NCBI GenBank assembly: GCA_029378245.1
Contig: JARKIF010000015.1
Coordinates: 1,116,001 to 1,180,000 of the forward strand
DNA length: 64,000 bases
Direction: 5' to 3'
Source of the DNA: Roridomyces roridus
Taxonomy: Eukaryota; Basidiomycota; Agaricomycetes; Agaricales; Mycenaceae
Under the pieces are notes generated by a model. That model did no database searches and was not told the origin of the DNA. It was given only the letters and a program-made list of their open reading frames with translations. Positions within the stretch are counted from its first letter, which is position 1, and every line of letters begins with the position of its first letter. Positions 22,201 through 33,045 of this stretch are shown piece after piece. Position numbers and translations under genes: made by a program.

Positions 22201-22329
22201 TGATAAGCATGTGATTTGTCCACGTGTGAAAGTCTCAAAAGAGTGGTCTCACTGGGACTCGAACCCAGATCACCCAATTCATGTGAGTTGCTCTAACCAT
22301 TGAGCTATGCGACCGACGCCAGTTCATCA
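22201..22329 (-). repeat. 5' LTR of the TRIM-like element
   Basis: 129 bp, near-identical to 21780-21908. It adjoins the candidate primer-binding site, which sets the element orientation to the - strand. Confidence 0.85.
22245..22314 (-). tRNA. tRNA-like Pol III unit in the 5' LTR (70 nt)
   Basis: Same cloverleaf, A box, B box and TTTT terminator as the copy at 21824-21893; the acceptor stem base 7 is A instead of G. Because it lies in the 5' LTR upstream of the internal region, an internal Pol III promoter here could drive transcription from inside the LTR. Confidence 0.7.
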
Positions 22330-22520
22330 ACGCATCGGAGGAGTTGTTTGGGCCACGTACCAAACTACCAGACACTCGCGAACATCTACCCGCCTCGGAG
22401 GAATATGTTGTCGAAGCCATCTTGGGCCATGCCATCAAGCCGCGCAAGAACGGGAGCCAACGAATGTTTTGTGTGCGGTGGGAGGGATACGACGTGTCAG
22501 ATGACTCCTGGGTCTCGGAA
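22330..22520 (+). pseudogene. Chromodomain end of the composite Ty3 integrase
   Basis: Encodes LPDTREHLPASEEYVVEAILGHAI followed by MFCVRWEGYDVSDDSWVSEY, a classic integrase-fused chromodomain (aromatic residues at the V-E-A-I-L, W-E-G-Y and D-S-W positions). It is cut near 22520 by a 2.3-kb TIR element, so the end of the protein is lost. Confidence 0.85.
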
Positions 22521-24802
22521 TACTCATCATGTCAAAAAGTAAAGGTCCATGGTGTTATAACTGATGGACCACTACACACAGTTATAAGTCCTGGTACTGG
22601 GGGATACTTTGGAATGTCAAGAGTCCACTCCATAGATTACTTTCATTGAATCGCCTTATCAGAGCAGTACTGAGCCCAAAAAGAAACAATATACCCGGTG
22701 GAATGACACCGTTTGATCATTTGTCCAGAAAAATAGCCTGAAACAGTTCTCAAACCTGCAGAGTAACACGTCTGGTGACCCGATGACGAATGTGCTCTAA
22801 ACCCAAGGGAGAAACCCAACACCACTGTATCGTATACGGTGGTACACAGGAATAAGCAAGTAGCTTATTTAGATAACCAACACAGACACGAGCTCGTAGC
22901 GAGTGTATTCAATCGAGTGTTCAGACGAGTAAAAGTCCCAATACAGGTCCTTATACAGGTAGTAGGCTGTGGAGGGAGAAAGTAATAAGTCTATTCCGAA
23001 GGAAAGTGGTATTTCCAAGGGACGGGTTTTAGGTTCAGTCGAGACTGGAACAAGCAACCCTTTTGGTAGATTGTATAGCTTCTCAGCTGTAGTTGATAAG
23101 ATTGATGTAGTAGGTGGGTTGGTGGTCAAACACCGATCGTATTCCTTATTCCGAAACTTCGCAACTCGATTCTACTCTTCTTCCCGACTGGTACTGAGAT
23201 TCCCTAGCCAAATACGACGATGTTCCAACGACTTGACTTGACTGATTGCTTAATAGATTCTTGATTGAGGCGAGTACGACGATTTGGTTTCAACGATGAC
23301 GACGATTCCGATTCAAAATAATATGATTCCAACTAGTACAAACTTTAAGAAGCCACTATCCAACACAGTGCACCTCGAAAGCCCAAGCACAACCCTTTAG
23401 AGACGCTAATGCGTACAACAGACGGGGGTGATTGTTCGGCCTCCAAGGGAACACTCTACCTAGTTATATACAAGTCCGGCAATCTAATAAATAATACAGG
23501 AATGCGATCCTCGCAACGCAATTAGGGTATCCTTGCTATTTCATTGGTCTACAGGTTGGATGGCGCCATCCTCGCACCATCCCAAGCTCAGTCAGCCGTC
23601 GATCCATCATGTTTCAGGTTGGTAAGGCTGATGCCAAGGGTCGGAAGTCGAGTTCCATTATTCCCATCTTCCGTCTTCTGCGCTATCGTTCCAGGACCGG
23701 ATAGTACTGGTCCGTAGCTTTAATTCGATACCCATATCTTGGGTATCCCGTCATTAAAGACACTATTCCGAAGCTCGCAAGTAGTGATTCCAGAGTGCTC
23801 CCGTGTTCCGATATCACGGACCAGGCACACGGTCTTCCGGCGCCTCCAACGGAGGCCTCGATCGTGATCGATGACTCAACCATCCGCCTATTCCCAATTG
23901 CTGCTAATTCCCTTGTAACCATCGGATTGAACCAGAGCTCAACGACTTGGTTATAAGATATTCCCATTGGTAAGAGGACTAGCACGAACTCCTACGTGTT
24001 TCGGAGTGGGTCCGTCGGTCATCTTAGGTTCCCCTTCGACCCGTACAGTACACCATGCATCGTAATCCTACTAGCTGCCTCTGGGCTCAGCACTAGCGCT
24101 CTCGTGAGATGATACCACTGTTGGTTATAAGAGAAATCGCGAAATTTCACGTATTCCTAGCGTGTTCATTTTGCAGGCGTATCACCGAGGAGTAAAATTC
24201 AGCTCATTCTGCATCCCATACAACACTCAAATGTTAACTGAAACTCCCCGACGGTCTCGAGTTGAACCAAAACATTACACTGGTCATTTTTGTCAAAGTC
24301 ACCCATTTTGGCTGGAATCTGATGGATTTGGCTGATCCAAAATATGGCAGGGGGCATTTTAAGTAGCCTATACATGTGCCCCGATGAGTATAAACTGTGG
24401 TAGACCTCCATTTCCTGGTCCTGCAGCATTTTGAACATGGAACGTCAATGCGACTTAGAAACTGCCAAGGTCATGGTTCTCGAAGGCCTTGCTCTGAGTT
24501 GGGAAGGCATATTCATGACTCCTGCTCATTTGGGGTAGTGAAGGGACACTCTGGCTACCCTTCGGTCACTACACACCGAGGGACTTGGTACTGTACTGCG
24601 GGATATTCTCGGACTTTACTGAAAACTGGCTGTGAAAATGTTGGGCCCTCCCATGATGGAATGTTTATGTGAAACTGGGGTCTTCTGTACATGAGCAGCC
24701 TAAATGGATGCCAAAGAAGCTAAATATGTTCCATCCGGGCCAGCGGGTCTGTGGTTCCATCAAACAACGGCTGCGGACCTTCACTTTCTGACATGACGAG
24801 TA
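22521..24802. mobile_element. TIR element of 2.3 kb with a possible nested LTR fragment
   Basis: Inverted ends of 28 bp at 22521-22548 and 24775-24802 (TACTCRTCATGTCARAAAGT with later AAGGTCC; 4 differences). No clear target duplication. No transposase frame. Inside, TAACCAACA at about 22874-22882 and TGTTGGTTA at 24118-24126 mirror each other, and GTGGTATCATCTC next to the latter on the - strand looks like an initiator-tRNA primer site, so a decayed LTR retroelement may lie in 22850-24130. The class of the outer element is not resolved. Confidence 0.45.
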
Positions 24803-24982
24803 TGACTTGGTAGTCGTTTGTCGAACCCAAGGCATGCACCAGGTCCGTACCCGCGAGTACATTTGGGTACGAACGTACTGGCGCCACCACCTCCTCCGGA
24901 CCGTACCCGTGAACAATGAAGCAAGGTACTCGAGCAGCCATGCAGCGGAGAACTGCTTCTTCAGGCACGTCGTTTACCCAAT

Positions 24983-26860
24983 TTGCGTCCCCTGCCCCCT
25001 ACCTCTAGCGAACACATCTCCACGACGCCTACAGCCACGCTTGAGCCATCCCACGTGTCAAATCTCTCGCTCCCCTCATTCCCCATGCAGCCCAACTCGT
25101 TAACTTCGTCATACCCCAGTTCCTACCCGCTGAGTTATCATGCAACTCCATTAGGATTTCAAGTGATACACCCGGAGCATGTACCTTGGCTTGTTCCGCC
25201 GCGTCTGGTACCCAGCGCCAAGGAAATGGGCTCTTGGGAGAAATGGGAACTTGTCGACACCGAGGAAATTGGAACCCATTGGATTTACCGTGGCGACAGC
25301 TACCGGATCGAAGCAGAGCATCACTGGTATGACCGTGCCAATAAACGTCGCCTCTATTTCGAAGACTTCCCCGACCTCACGGGCGTCCTGCAGCCTGCCA
25401 TCTTCGGTATCCCCGTCCATCGCTTCCCCTTCTACCACCCCGGAGATGGACGTAAACTTCTTGCGAGAAAGGTGTCGTCCTGGATGTACGAAAAGGAATG
25501 GGCAGCCAAGAGTGATAGCTGGTCTAAGATGGTTGAGCCTACAGCCGAAGACCTACCTCTCCTACCCAGGCTTTGACACCCCGCACCGGTTGTAGAATGT
25601 GCAAGTTCCCCAATGCCTATGGAAGCACCGCTGGAACTGAATGGAGCTGCGCTTGAGGAAGAGGAGATGAGCGCGCCCAGGAAGGCTAAAGGGAAGGCTA
25701 AAGCAATGGAGGACGACCCGGTGGCTACAGCCTCAGAAATCACATCACGACTCACGCTCGACGACTCAAGCCCTGTGCTGGTGCTAGACAACCTTGACGA
25801 CGGTATCAGCGCTCTTGCTTTCCAAGTCCTAACAGAAGAAACGTTGCGCATCACGGAAGTCAGCCCGATCACGATTACAAGGGCGCAGGGGCGTATGTGG
25901 ATGCGCTTCGGGACTGCGGAGGAAAGTCGTCGGGCTCGAGGCGCCTTAATCACGATGGATCGTTCACGACGCGCGGAGGGGATTCGAGTTTCCTTCATTT
26001 CAGCTGCTGAATTTGAGGAAGCGGAGCGCTACAGTCAGGACCGGTGGTGCCCTTCGAGTCTGTTGGAGATTGATGATCTCACGCAATCAGTTTCGCTGAT
26101 TACCACCTCTGTCGACGGAGGATCAGAATCTGGAGATGCGCTTGTATCCACAGCGCTCCCGGCCTCTATATCCGCCGCCCCGACAGTATCCCTCCCCAAC
26201 ACGACAACGGCGAGCTTTGACGATGAACCTGCACGCCTCCCGCTGGCGAGCCGATTGACGGACCCCATTGAGCTACCACACGCAGAGAGATCGCTCTTTG
26301 ACCGCTTGTCAGACCGGCCGGGTGCACCTCCCTCCTTGCTAGGTCGTCTCTCGGACCCGCCGGCAAGGATCGCACCGTCAGGGCCTCTGCCGTTGCGCCA
26401 GCGAATTGGCGTGCGTGGACCTTTGGCCGTTGATAGACCGAAATCTTCGTCGGCAACGGCCAAGAGGAAGTCACCCGAGGCCACCACGGAAAGGGAGGAG
26501 CACCCAGACGTCCCCGCAGCGAAAAGGAAGGCTCGGAGAGGGCATCGTTCGCCTACAGCTCTTAAAGAGCAGCAGCTCCGGCGAGACGTGAGGAGGAGTA
26601 ATCGGTTTGGGGGCTTGAGCAATGCTGGTACGAGTAGTGCGGGGACAGAGGCGATGGCTTTGTTGATCAGTCCAGTCAACATGGCCGGTACGTCGAACGA
26701 GTCAAGTGGGTCAAGCGCGTCAAGTGAGTCAAGCGCGCCAAGTGGGTCAAGGACGAGGGAAGAGCAACAAGATGCGGAAGGGTCGGGGATATCACAGCAG
26801 ACGGACGTGGTGATGAAGGACGTGGAGAATGAGGAGGTATTGGACTGGGACGATGATTGA
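24983..26860 (+). pseudogene. Accessory 3' ORF of the composite Ty3 element (unknown function)
   Basis: One frame spans the whole interval and is broken only by a TGA at 25574-25576. The first part (about 197 codons) is Ser/Pro-rich and then aromatic-rich (HPEHVPWLVPPRLVPSAKEM, WELVDTEEIGTHWIYRGDSY, RLYFEDFPDLTGV). The second part (416 codons from 25613) has a compact region (ITEVSPITITRAQGRMWMRF, then SRRARGALITMDRSRRAEG), a Pro/Ser-rich low-complexity middle, a Lys/Arg-rich block (KRKARRGHRSP), a 9-bp repeat (TCAAGYGSG, about 26700-26755) coding Ser-rich residues, and an acidic end. It lies between the chromodomain and the 3' LTR, where some Ty3 elements carry an extra ORF. I do not recognise the family. 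Confidence 0.55.
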
Positions 26861-26886
26861 ATGTGCCACTGACCGTGGGGGGGCTC

Positions 26887-28115
26887 TGTGACGCCGGAGT
26901 ACGAGTTGGATACGAGGAAAGACACGGTCGAGCGGCACCTAATTCATGTACTTACAGAATAGTGACTAATCTTACTTTTGCCTACATCGTCGACGATGCA
27001 TCCGACGACTGGGCCTCTCGGCGAACCACCGCACGGTTAGAACCCAACACATGCCTGAGCATGCGTACAACTGCTCTCCGCGTCCGAGATTCCCGAAGGT
27101 CTCGTACGCGGGTTACTTACTACTTCGTACTAGTGACCAGCTGCGCGCGCCTGCAAAGGCGCCTGGCTTGTCCATTCCTCCGCTCCTTCGTCTATCTACG
27201 ACTGCGCTACGAAATACACGTCGCCTTCAACCCATTGAAGCCTCCGAATCCGTGCAACATCACACATTCTCTCCTCTTCCTATTTTTTTGGTCCTTGATC
27301 CCCTCTTGTTTGTATTTCTCTGCCTTCCGCCTACGAATAAGTAAGTAGGTTCACTGTGTGGTATTATGTAACATGAAATTAGAGCACAATATTGATGTTC
27401 AAGTATGATACTGGATGTGTAAATACGTGAATTGGAATTCCATGAATTTTCTGCCTCTCAGTTCCACATTCCAATTGAGCACTCAAGACAGACTGTGGCA
27501 TTCGGACTGTTGACTCCATTAGGGTGTGGTTTTTAATTCCTGGAGCATTAAAAACTGGTTTACAAACCTGGTTTGCAACCGGGCTGTTTATAAACCGGTT
27601 AATAAACCAGGCCTCAAAAGGCCTAAAAAAGGCCCCAGAGAGGAATTTTTCGCCCCCACCCCCTCCTACCCCCTCCTGCATTTCCCTGTGTACATTCAAA
27701 CCTTATCCTGTATGCAATCAACCCTCGGTGGGCACTGTGCACATCAACGAGCACATCAGACGGTGATCAGGCCTGGATCAAACCTCGTTTGACCCACAAT
27801 ATGATGCACACATAAGGTTGGTGGCAATGTTCATCCAATTTCATCATTTACTTGGTCTGAATGGACTGCGAAAAGATGCACTTCGCGCCGACTGTATTAT
27901 GTAATTGCATTTATAAACCGGCCTTTTCCTCCGAACATTTATAAACCACGTTTATAAACACCTGTTAATAAACCGGTTAATAAACCAGAGTTAAAAACCA
28001 CACCCTAGACTCCATACCCTGAGTGTCGCCGACATCAACGGAGCGATCCTTATCACGCACGCGGGTCCATATAAGGGTGTAGGGCCGACAAGCGGCAAGG
28101 TCCGCTACCGGATTT
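26887..28115 (+). repeat. 3' LTR of the composite Ty3 element
   Basis: Begins TGTGACGCCGG right after the G-rich tract gaccgtgggggggctc that follows the accessory ORF. From 27065 on it equals 1-1051. Identity to the 5' copy contrasts with the decayed, multiply invaded interior. The 3' end (CCGGATTT) lacks the usual CA. Confidence 0.6.
27520..28007. mobile_element. hAT-type MITE, copy 2 (488 bp)
   Basis: Same element, same position in the LTR and same 8-bp duplicates (27512-27519, 28008-28015) as 456-943. The two copies therefore reflect duplication of the LTR, not two transpositions. Confidence 0.88.
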
Positions 28116-29692
28116 GAGTCTATTCAAATTCAAAGCTGCATAGCATAGAGCCTTTCCAAACCGTCGGGGTTTTGTCTGAAAGTGTAGCCAAATGAGTGGG
28201 TGTGTCATATATTACGAGAACTTCACTTGTTAAGTTCTCGTTCTTTTAGAATTTCAGTGGGCCAAATTTTGGGTGAGGTTTCAAGTAAATTCAGACTTTT
28301 GATTAAGCCGGCTGTGCACTTTCCTTTTTGCGGCCACAATCACTGATTTTGACAGCTCCCATCAGCTCATTTTTCTTTTTGCTCTGGAGCATTCAGTTTT
28401 GCACTAATCCTTCTGGGAATCTCAGGGCAGACTCTTCGCTGTTGAAATTGAATTTCACTCTGCAGGTCTGAACTGCCATCTCCCACCGTGTCTATGTTAT
28501 TGTTGATCTATTTACTTTTTGTGATCAGCTCATCTCAAGTTCACCAAAGGTACTGGGACTTCACAATATGGGTTGTCTTGAAGCTTAGGATGTCTTCATG
28601 TGTATGGCAGCTTCCGAAAAAATTGAGAAAATTTGTGGCAGTCAAAATGGGATGAATTCTGTGATGTGTGCTGTTGCCTATTAAAATCTGTATCCTCATG
28701 CCCAGTGCCCACGGACAATAAATTCTGATTCCTACCCACAAATTTGGCTCCCCTGCCGCTGCTGTAGAATTCTGCAGGACAACCTGCACTGTCGTGGGTA
28801 AAACTCCTCTGTGGGCCAAGCACAAAATCCGACTACTAAGTCAATGGTTCCAAAACTTCTGGGTGAGATATCTGCTGCATTGTAATTTGTTGACAAAGAT
28901 ACAGAGTTTGTTGTGCTCCGGCTATTATTTTTACAGTGCTAGGTCCACTGGTGGCAGAAAGTCTGAAGCATTTGTGCACTGTGATCTGATTTGATCAGTG
29001 ATCACTAACCATCATCACATCTGTCACATCACACCAACTTGAAGTTGGCGCACAGCCACACACCTAATGTGTCTCTTTCCACTGTTCTTGCCTTTCAGTC
29101 AGATCCGGCAAGCTCAAACCCCTGGAAGTTCTCGTATATGCCGTGCTTGCAGCGGCCCCTCCCCCCAAGTTAAACCATTTGCATACCATATTATGGCTAC
29201 TTGTTCACGATGTTGTCGAACACTTCAATCACCTCTGGTTGCTTGCGTTTCACTGGTTTTGTCGGAGTGCAATTGGGTCCTTGGTCTTGACACGCGGGGC
29301 GGTATTAAAATCGTTCAGTTGGTCCACATCGTGTCTATTGTTCGCGTAAAGGACAATGGATGAATAATCAAAGAGAACAATGGGACTATCACTCGACATA
29401 CATGATTCAACAAGGCCCCTATAAGGGGCAAGACTTCAAGCCTCAAGGCTCAACCCTTGGGGCTGGCCTCCCCATGAGTGAACTTTGAGTGAACTTGTGT
29501 AGTTGAGATGATAGAGAGCAACTGGAGCTCGGGGGATTGAGAACTTAAGTTCAGTTAAGTTGCAGGAACAGTCTGGGTAGTGTGGCGTGGAGATACCCCG
29601 CTGGGAGGTGAGAACTTAAGACTTGAGAAAACTTATATATAAGTTGCGGTGACGGTAAAATCACTTGCAACTTAAGTTTTGCTGATATTATT
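28116..29692. other. Intergenic, no gene recognised
   Basis: AT-rich sequence with only short frames (below 100 codons) of no recognisable family. Short inverted motifs around CTTATATATAAG and AACTTAAG near 29530-29680 are suggestive of an unmapped repeat but I could not define its ends. Confidence 0.5.
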
Positions 29693-29977
29693 TCATGTTC
29701 TCTCCGGGGACTCTTGGTTGTCACCATCGTCTTCGTGATCCTCCGCCGCGTCCAAATCCGATGCTCCATTCTCGCTGTCCTCCTCGCTCTCCCCCTCGGT
29801 GTCATCCGCAAATGCTGCGCTGAAGTCGTCTCCAGTGCCGCCGCCTCCGTCCTTCTTTTGCTTATCGGGTGCCATGAATGGTTTGAGGATCGACTTTGCC
29901 ATGAGATTCAGAGTGTGAGCGAGATGCCGCACGCGACTCAGTGTATTGAAGGAGTTGTTGGTCTGAGACGACGGCAT
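29693..29977 (-). pseudogene. hAT transposase fragment
   Basis: About 94 codons on the - strand include LSRVRHLAHTLNLMAKSILKPF, the segment that in basidiomycete hAT transposases reads R-[VI]-R-C-x-x-H-x-[LV]-N-L-V-x-K and precedes an acidic low-complexity stretch; here that stretch is DDTEGESEEDSENGASDLD. No catalytic D/E or dimerisation domain is nearby, so it is a relic. It shows that hAT elements with coding capacity existed in this genome. Confidence 0.6.
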
Positions 29978-31132
29978 CTCGGTTGTTTGAGTGTCACTGT
30001 GTCACGGGTGAGGTTCGGCCTACAGTTATCCCAAATCTTGATAAGTCCACTGGGTGACGAGCGAGAGCGAGTGCAGTCATCATGGTTAGATGAGGCAGAA
30101 AGGCCACAGTAGCAGACAAAATTGAGACAAAAGGTTTCCGGCCGATCCATTCCAAAGTGTCCGCGTTGCAGAAACGTCAACTCGAAGCCGCGGAGGTGTT
30201 GGTCTGGGTCAAGGAAAGGAAGACGAGACGATTAGGAGCGGGGTTGCTGCGAGAGAGCCTGCCATTCCATAGGATACGAGAAGCAGTTTACGATTGGAAT
30301 GGCTACGATTCAGAAAAGGATGGGCTTAGGAGGAAGATGCGTACGGCGGTCTGCTATTCTGCCCATGGAGATGACAGTGAGCGCCTGCACTGTGCATATA
30401 GACTTGCTGCCAGTCAACTAAACACATTCCGAAAGGACAGCAACGCACCTGAAGCTTGTGCTGTCGAGACTCGACCCATGGCAGAAGCGGCCAATCTTGA
30501 CAGCGCAGGTCTGGGACTCGTCCGAAGTACTAGCAGAACATACGTTCCGTGCAGCCGGGAAGCAGGTATCCATTCTCTCGCGCAAACTGTTCAAGCGCCA
30601 GGGCTGAGGAACAAGGTTAACGATACTACGGTCACAAGGATTTCGCTACCAAAGGCGTACGAGAGCCAACCGAGCAGCCACTTCTTGTAAGATTCAAAGC
30701 CCATGAGAGAACCAAGCAATGGCACAGTGCCATTGCTCGGGCGTACGCGTACGCGTACATACAGATTGAAGGAGAGGGAATGGCAGGGAATGGTGATCTC
30801 GTTTACGCAAACATTGTTGGTCAGCAGGTCACAAGACACAAGCCGATGCGTGCCGAGAAACCGGCATTCCTGCGGCTCCAGCCAAAATGTGCTACTGACT
30901 AAACCCGCTGACGAACAGTGTGATTTACCGACTGTGCTGTCAAAAGGTACTCCCTATAAGAAACCCTTACCTAACGGTAGCGGAAATATGGGCCGGCGTC
31001 TCCACATGCATGAGTAATGAGCCTTGGAAGAATGTGCGCGAAGCTGGTCAACGTGTCTCGGCCGAGAAATGCCGATCACAGTGATGGGCACCCGTGTTTG
31101 GCTGCGGCACCCACGCTTGACCTGGAACCATC
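29978..31132. other. Intergenic, no convincing gene
   Basis: A 177-codon + strand frame (30157-30690) has no domain that I recognise and no splice or promoter context, so it is not called. A perfect palindrome lies at 30715-30737. Confidence 0.4.
30715..30737. repeat. 23-bp perfect hairpin
   Basis: AGCAATGGCAC A GTGCCATTGCT: two 11-base arms around a single base. It is followed by CG-rich GTACGC repeats (30743-30758). No poly-T, so not a clear terminator. Confidence 0.6.
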
Positions 31133-33045
31133 ATGTCCTCGAAGTCCGAGCTTCTGGCGCTGCCCGTTTCATCTCGCCGCCGGCCACCGCAATCCACCTT
31201 CGCCGGGATTACAGTCGTTCTTCTCTCATCCTTGGTTATCGTGTCTTGGCTGCGGTCTTTTTACCCACCGATCGCCATACAGTCTCCGCGCTCTTTCTAC
31301 CACCGAGTTCACAAACCAGAGGGTATATGCGGCAACTCTTCTGCCGTATCGTATGCTGGCCACATAGGTCTCCACGGCGATACGGAGGAGAGCCCCAAGC
31401 GGTCGTTTTTCTGGTACGAGTACAAGTGCCCTCTCTCCGCCTGCCTCTCATACGTTCCCAGGTATTTCGAGGCGGAGGAAAGCCCAGAGGACGCACCTAT
31501 TATATTGACCATCGGTGGTGGCCCCGGAACCAGCGGGATGATGAATGCTCTGCAGGGACAATCGCCTTGCTCTGCCACTGAGCACGGACTCGCTGCCAAT
31601 CCGTACACTTGGACCAAGAGACACAACCTCATTGCGTTGGATCATGTCCGTAGCACTTTCTCGCAAATAACCAAATCTCACGTTCCGCAGCCCATCGGCG
31701 TCGGCTTCTCCTACGGGACGCATGTTAACAATAGCAGGAGTGCGGCATACGATGCCTATGATTTCTTGCAAAAGTTCTTTGTTCTCTTCCCTCATCTCGC
31801 GAGGTAGGTTTCATCTTCCCCCGAGGGCTTTCACTCATCATCTAGAAACAAATTCATCATATCCGGCGGATCGTACGGAGGCGTGTACGTCCCCAATATC
31901 GCCACCGTCATCCACGAACAAAACCTGCTCCTCAAAGCTGGGCGAGGTCAGCCGGGTGCCATTCCTATCAACCTCGACGCGCTCATTATCAGCAATCCAT
32001 TCACCGTGCGTCGCCTCCATCATTTATTTGCGCCGAACTTTGAGTCGAGTCACAGAGTCCTGCATCGCACTTCCGCTGGCTGCTCCAATACCGCTGCATG
32101 GATCACCATATCCACAACGAAACGGAGTGCACACAATTGTATTCCGCGCTCCCGACGTGCCTCGATAGCATCGAGTTGGCGTTAGCGGTCCCGAGCGTGC
32201 CGAACCGCGTCAATGCCACACACCTTTGCTACGGCGGCATCCACGCTGATTTCCACGGAATTGTCCCCGAGGACATTCGACGCACGGTACACGGACTTGC
32301 TAAAGACTGACCAATGCTAACAAACCAACGCAGTGTGTCCCGGAAGACAAAAACGACCCGGTGGCGTGCCATCCTCGATTCCGTTGGTTCAGTGAAATAT
32401 TCAGCGATCCGACCGTTCGCAACGAGCTCGGCGTCCCCGAAAATTTGAACTTTACCGGACTCAATATGGAGGTTAACCAAGAGTTTCAAGCCGCCGGCGA
32501 TATGTGCGTCGTTATGTTGGCGAATATGCAACAATTCTTATTGTTTGATAATAGGATCCAGGCCCACCATCTCCTGTACCCGCCTCTGCTTTCTGCGGGG
32601 ATTCGTCTCCTCCGTACGTCTCCTATTGTCCAATCCTTGTCATATCTGATTTGATTGCGTAGATTATATCGGGAAACAAGACGCCAATTGCCCGTGGCTC
32701 GGAACCCTCTCCTTCGTACGTCTCCCCTTTCAAAAATTCCCTGGCCGCCTCACAGAGGGCTCATAGCTGAAACTCCTCGAAACGCCGTTCCAACAAGCCT
32801 TCCTCGAAGCGCCCGATGTCCCGTGGCCGCCAAATTCGCGGGATGTCGGGACGGTGCGCGCAGTGGGCCCCGGGGCGGGTAACTTTACGTTGATTTTGTT
32901 GGAGGAGGCTGGGCATTTTGTGCGTCCAATCCCTTTCGGTTGCAGTTTCAGTATTTTAATCGTATTTCTGTAGACGGTCGCGGACCAACCGGCTTTGGCG
33001 CAGAGGATTGTGGAAACGTGGATTGCTAACGAGGCGTGGTTTTGA
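31133..33045 (+). CDS. Serine carboxypeptidase (S10 family)
   Basis: Eight exons: 31133-31803, 31846-32005, 32056-32286, 32334-32503, 32555-32613, 32663-32715, 32767-32919, 32974-33045; all introns are GT/AG, 42-54 bp. S10 landmarks appear in order: GGPGTSG (usually GGPGSS), GVGFSYG, the nucleophile elbow ISGGSYGGVYVP, the catalytic Asp in YIGKQDANCPW and the catalytic His in EEAGHFTVADQP. The triad is complete; the elbow has Gly where most family members have Glu (GESYGG). Residues 22-40 form one hydrophobic segment after a basic stretch, so the enzyme is probably a signal-anchored or secreted peptidase removing C-terminal residues in vacuole or cell wall space. The start ATG follows AACCATC and precedes the membrane segment. 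Confidence 0.9.

Larger units (their letters stand above)
21780..22329 (-). mobile_element. TRIM-like element with tRNA-like sequences in its LTRs (550 bp)
   Basis: Two 129-bp direct repeats (21780-21908, 22201-22329; two differences seen) start TG and end CA on either strand and are flanked by the 4-bp repeat acgc (21776-21779, 22330-22333). Removing the element with one repeat restores the host frame exactly (RKYHASEELFGPRTKLPDTR). Read on the - strand, the 5' LTR is followed after two bases by TGGAGCCCACCGCGAGG, a TGG-type primer-binding site, and the 3' LTR is preceded by GGGGGAGA, a polypurine tract. The internal part is only 292 bp and non-coding. Each LTR carries a tRNA-like unit in the sense of the element. 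Confidence 0.85.

Noticed and set aside
22850..24130. A complete minus-strand LTR retrotransposon
   Set aside because: Only mirrored 9-bp ends and a primer-like site are present; no second LTR copy and no pol motif could be found.
30157..30690. 177-codon + strand frame
   Set aside because: No domain, no start context, no splice signals and composition unlike neighbouring genes; long frames of this size arise by chance in GC-balanced DNA.
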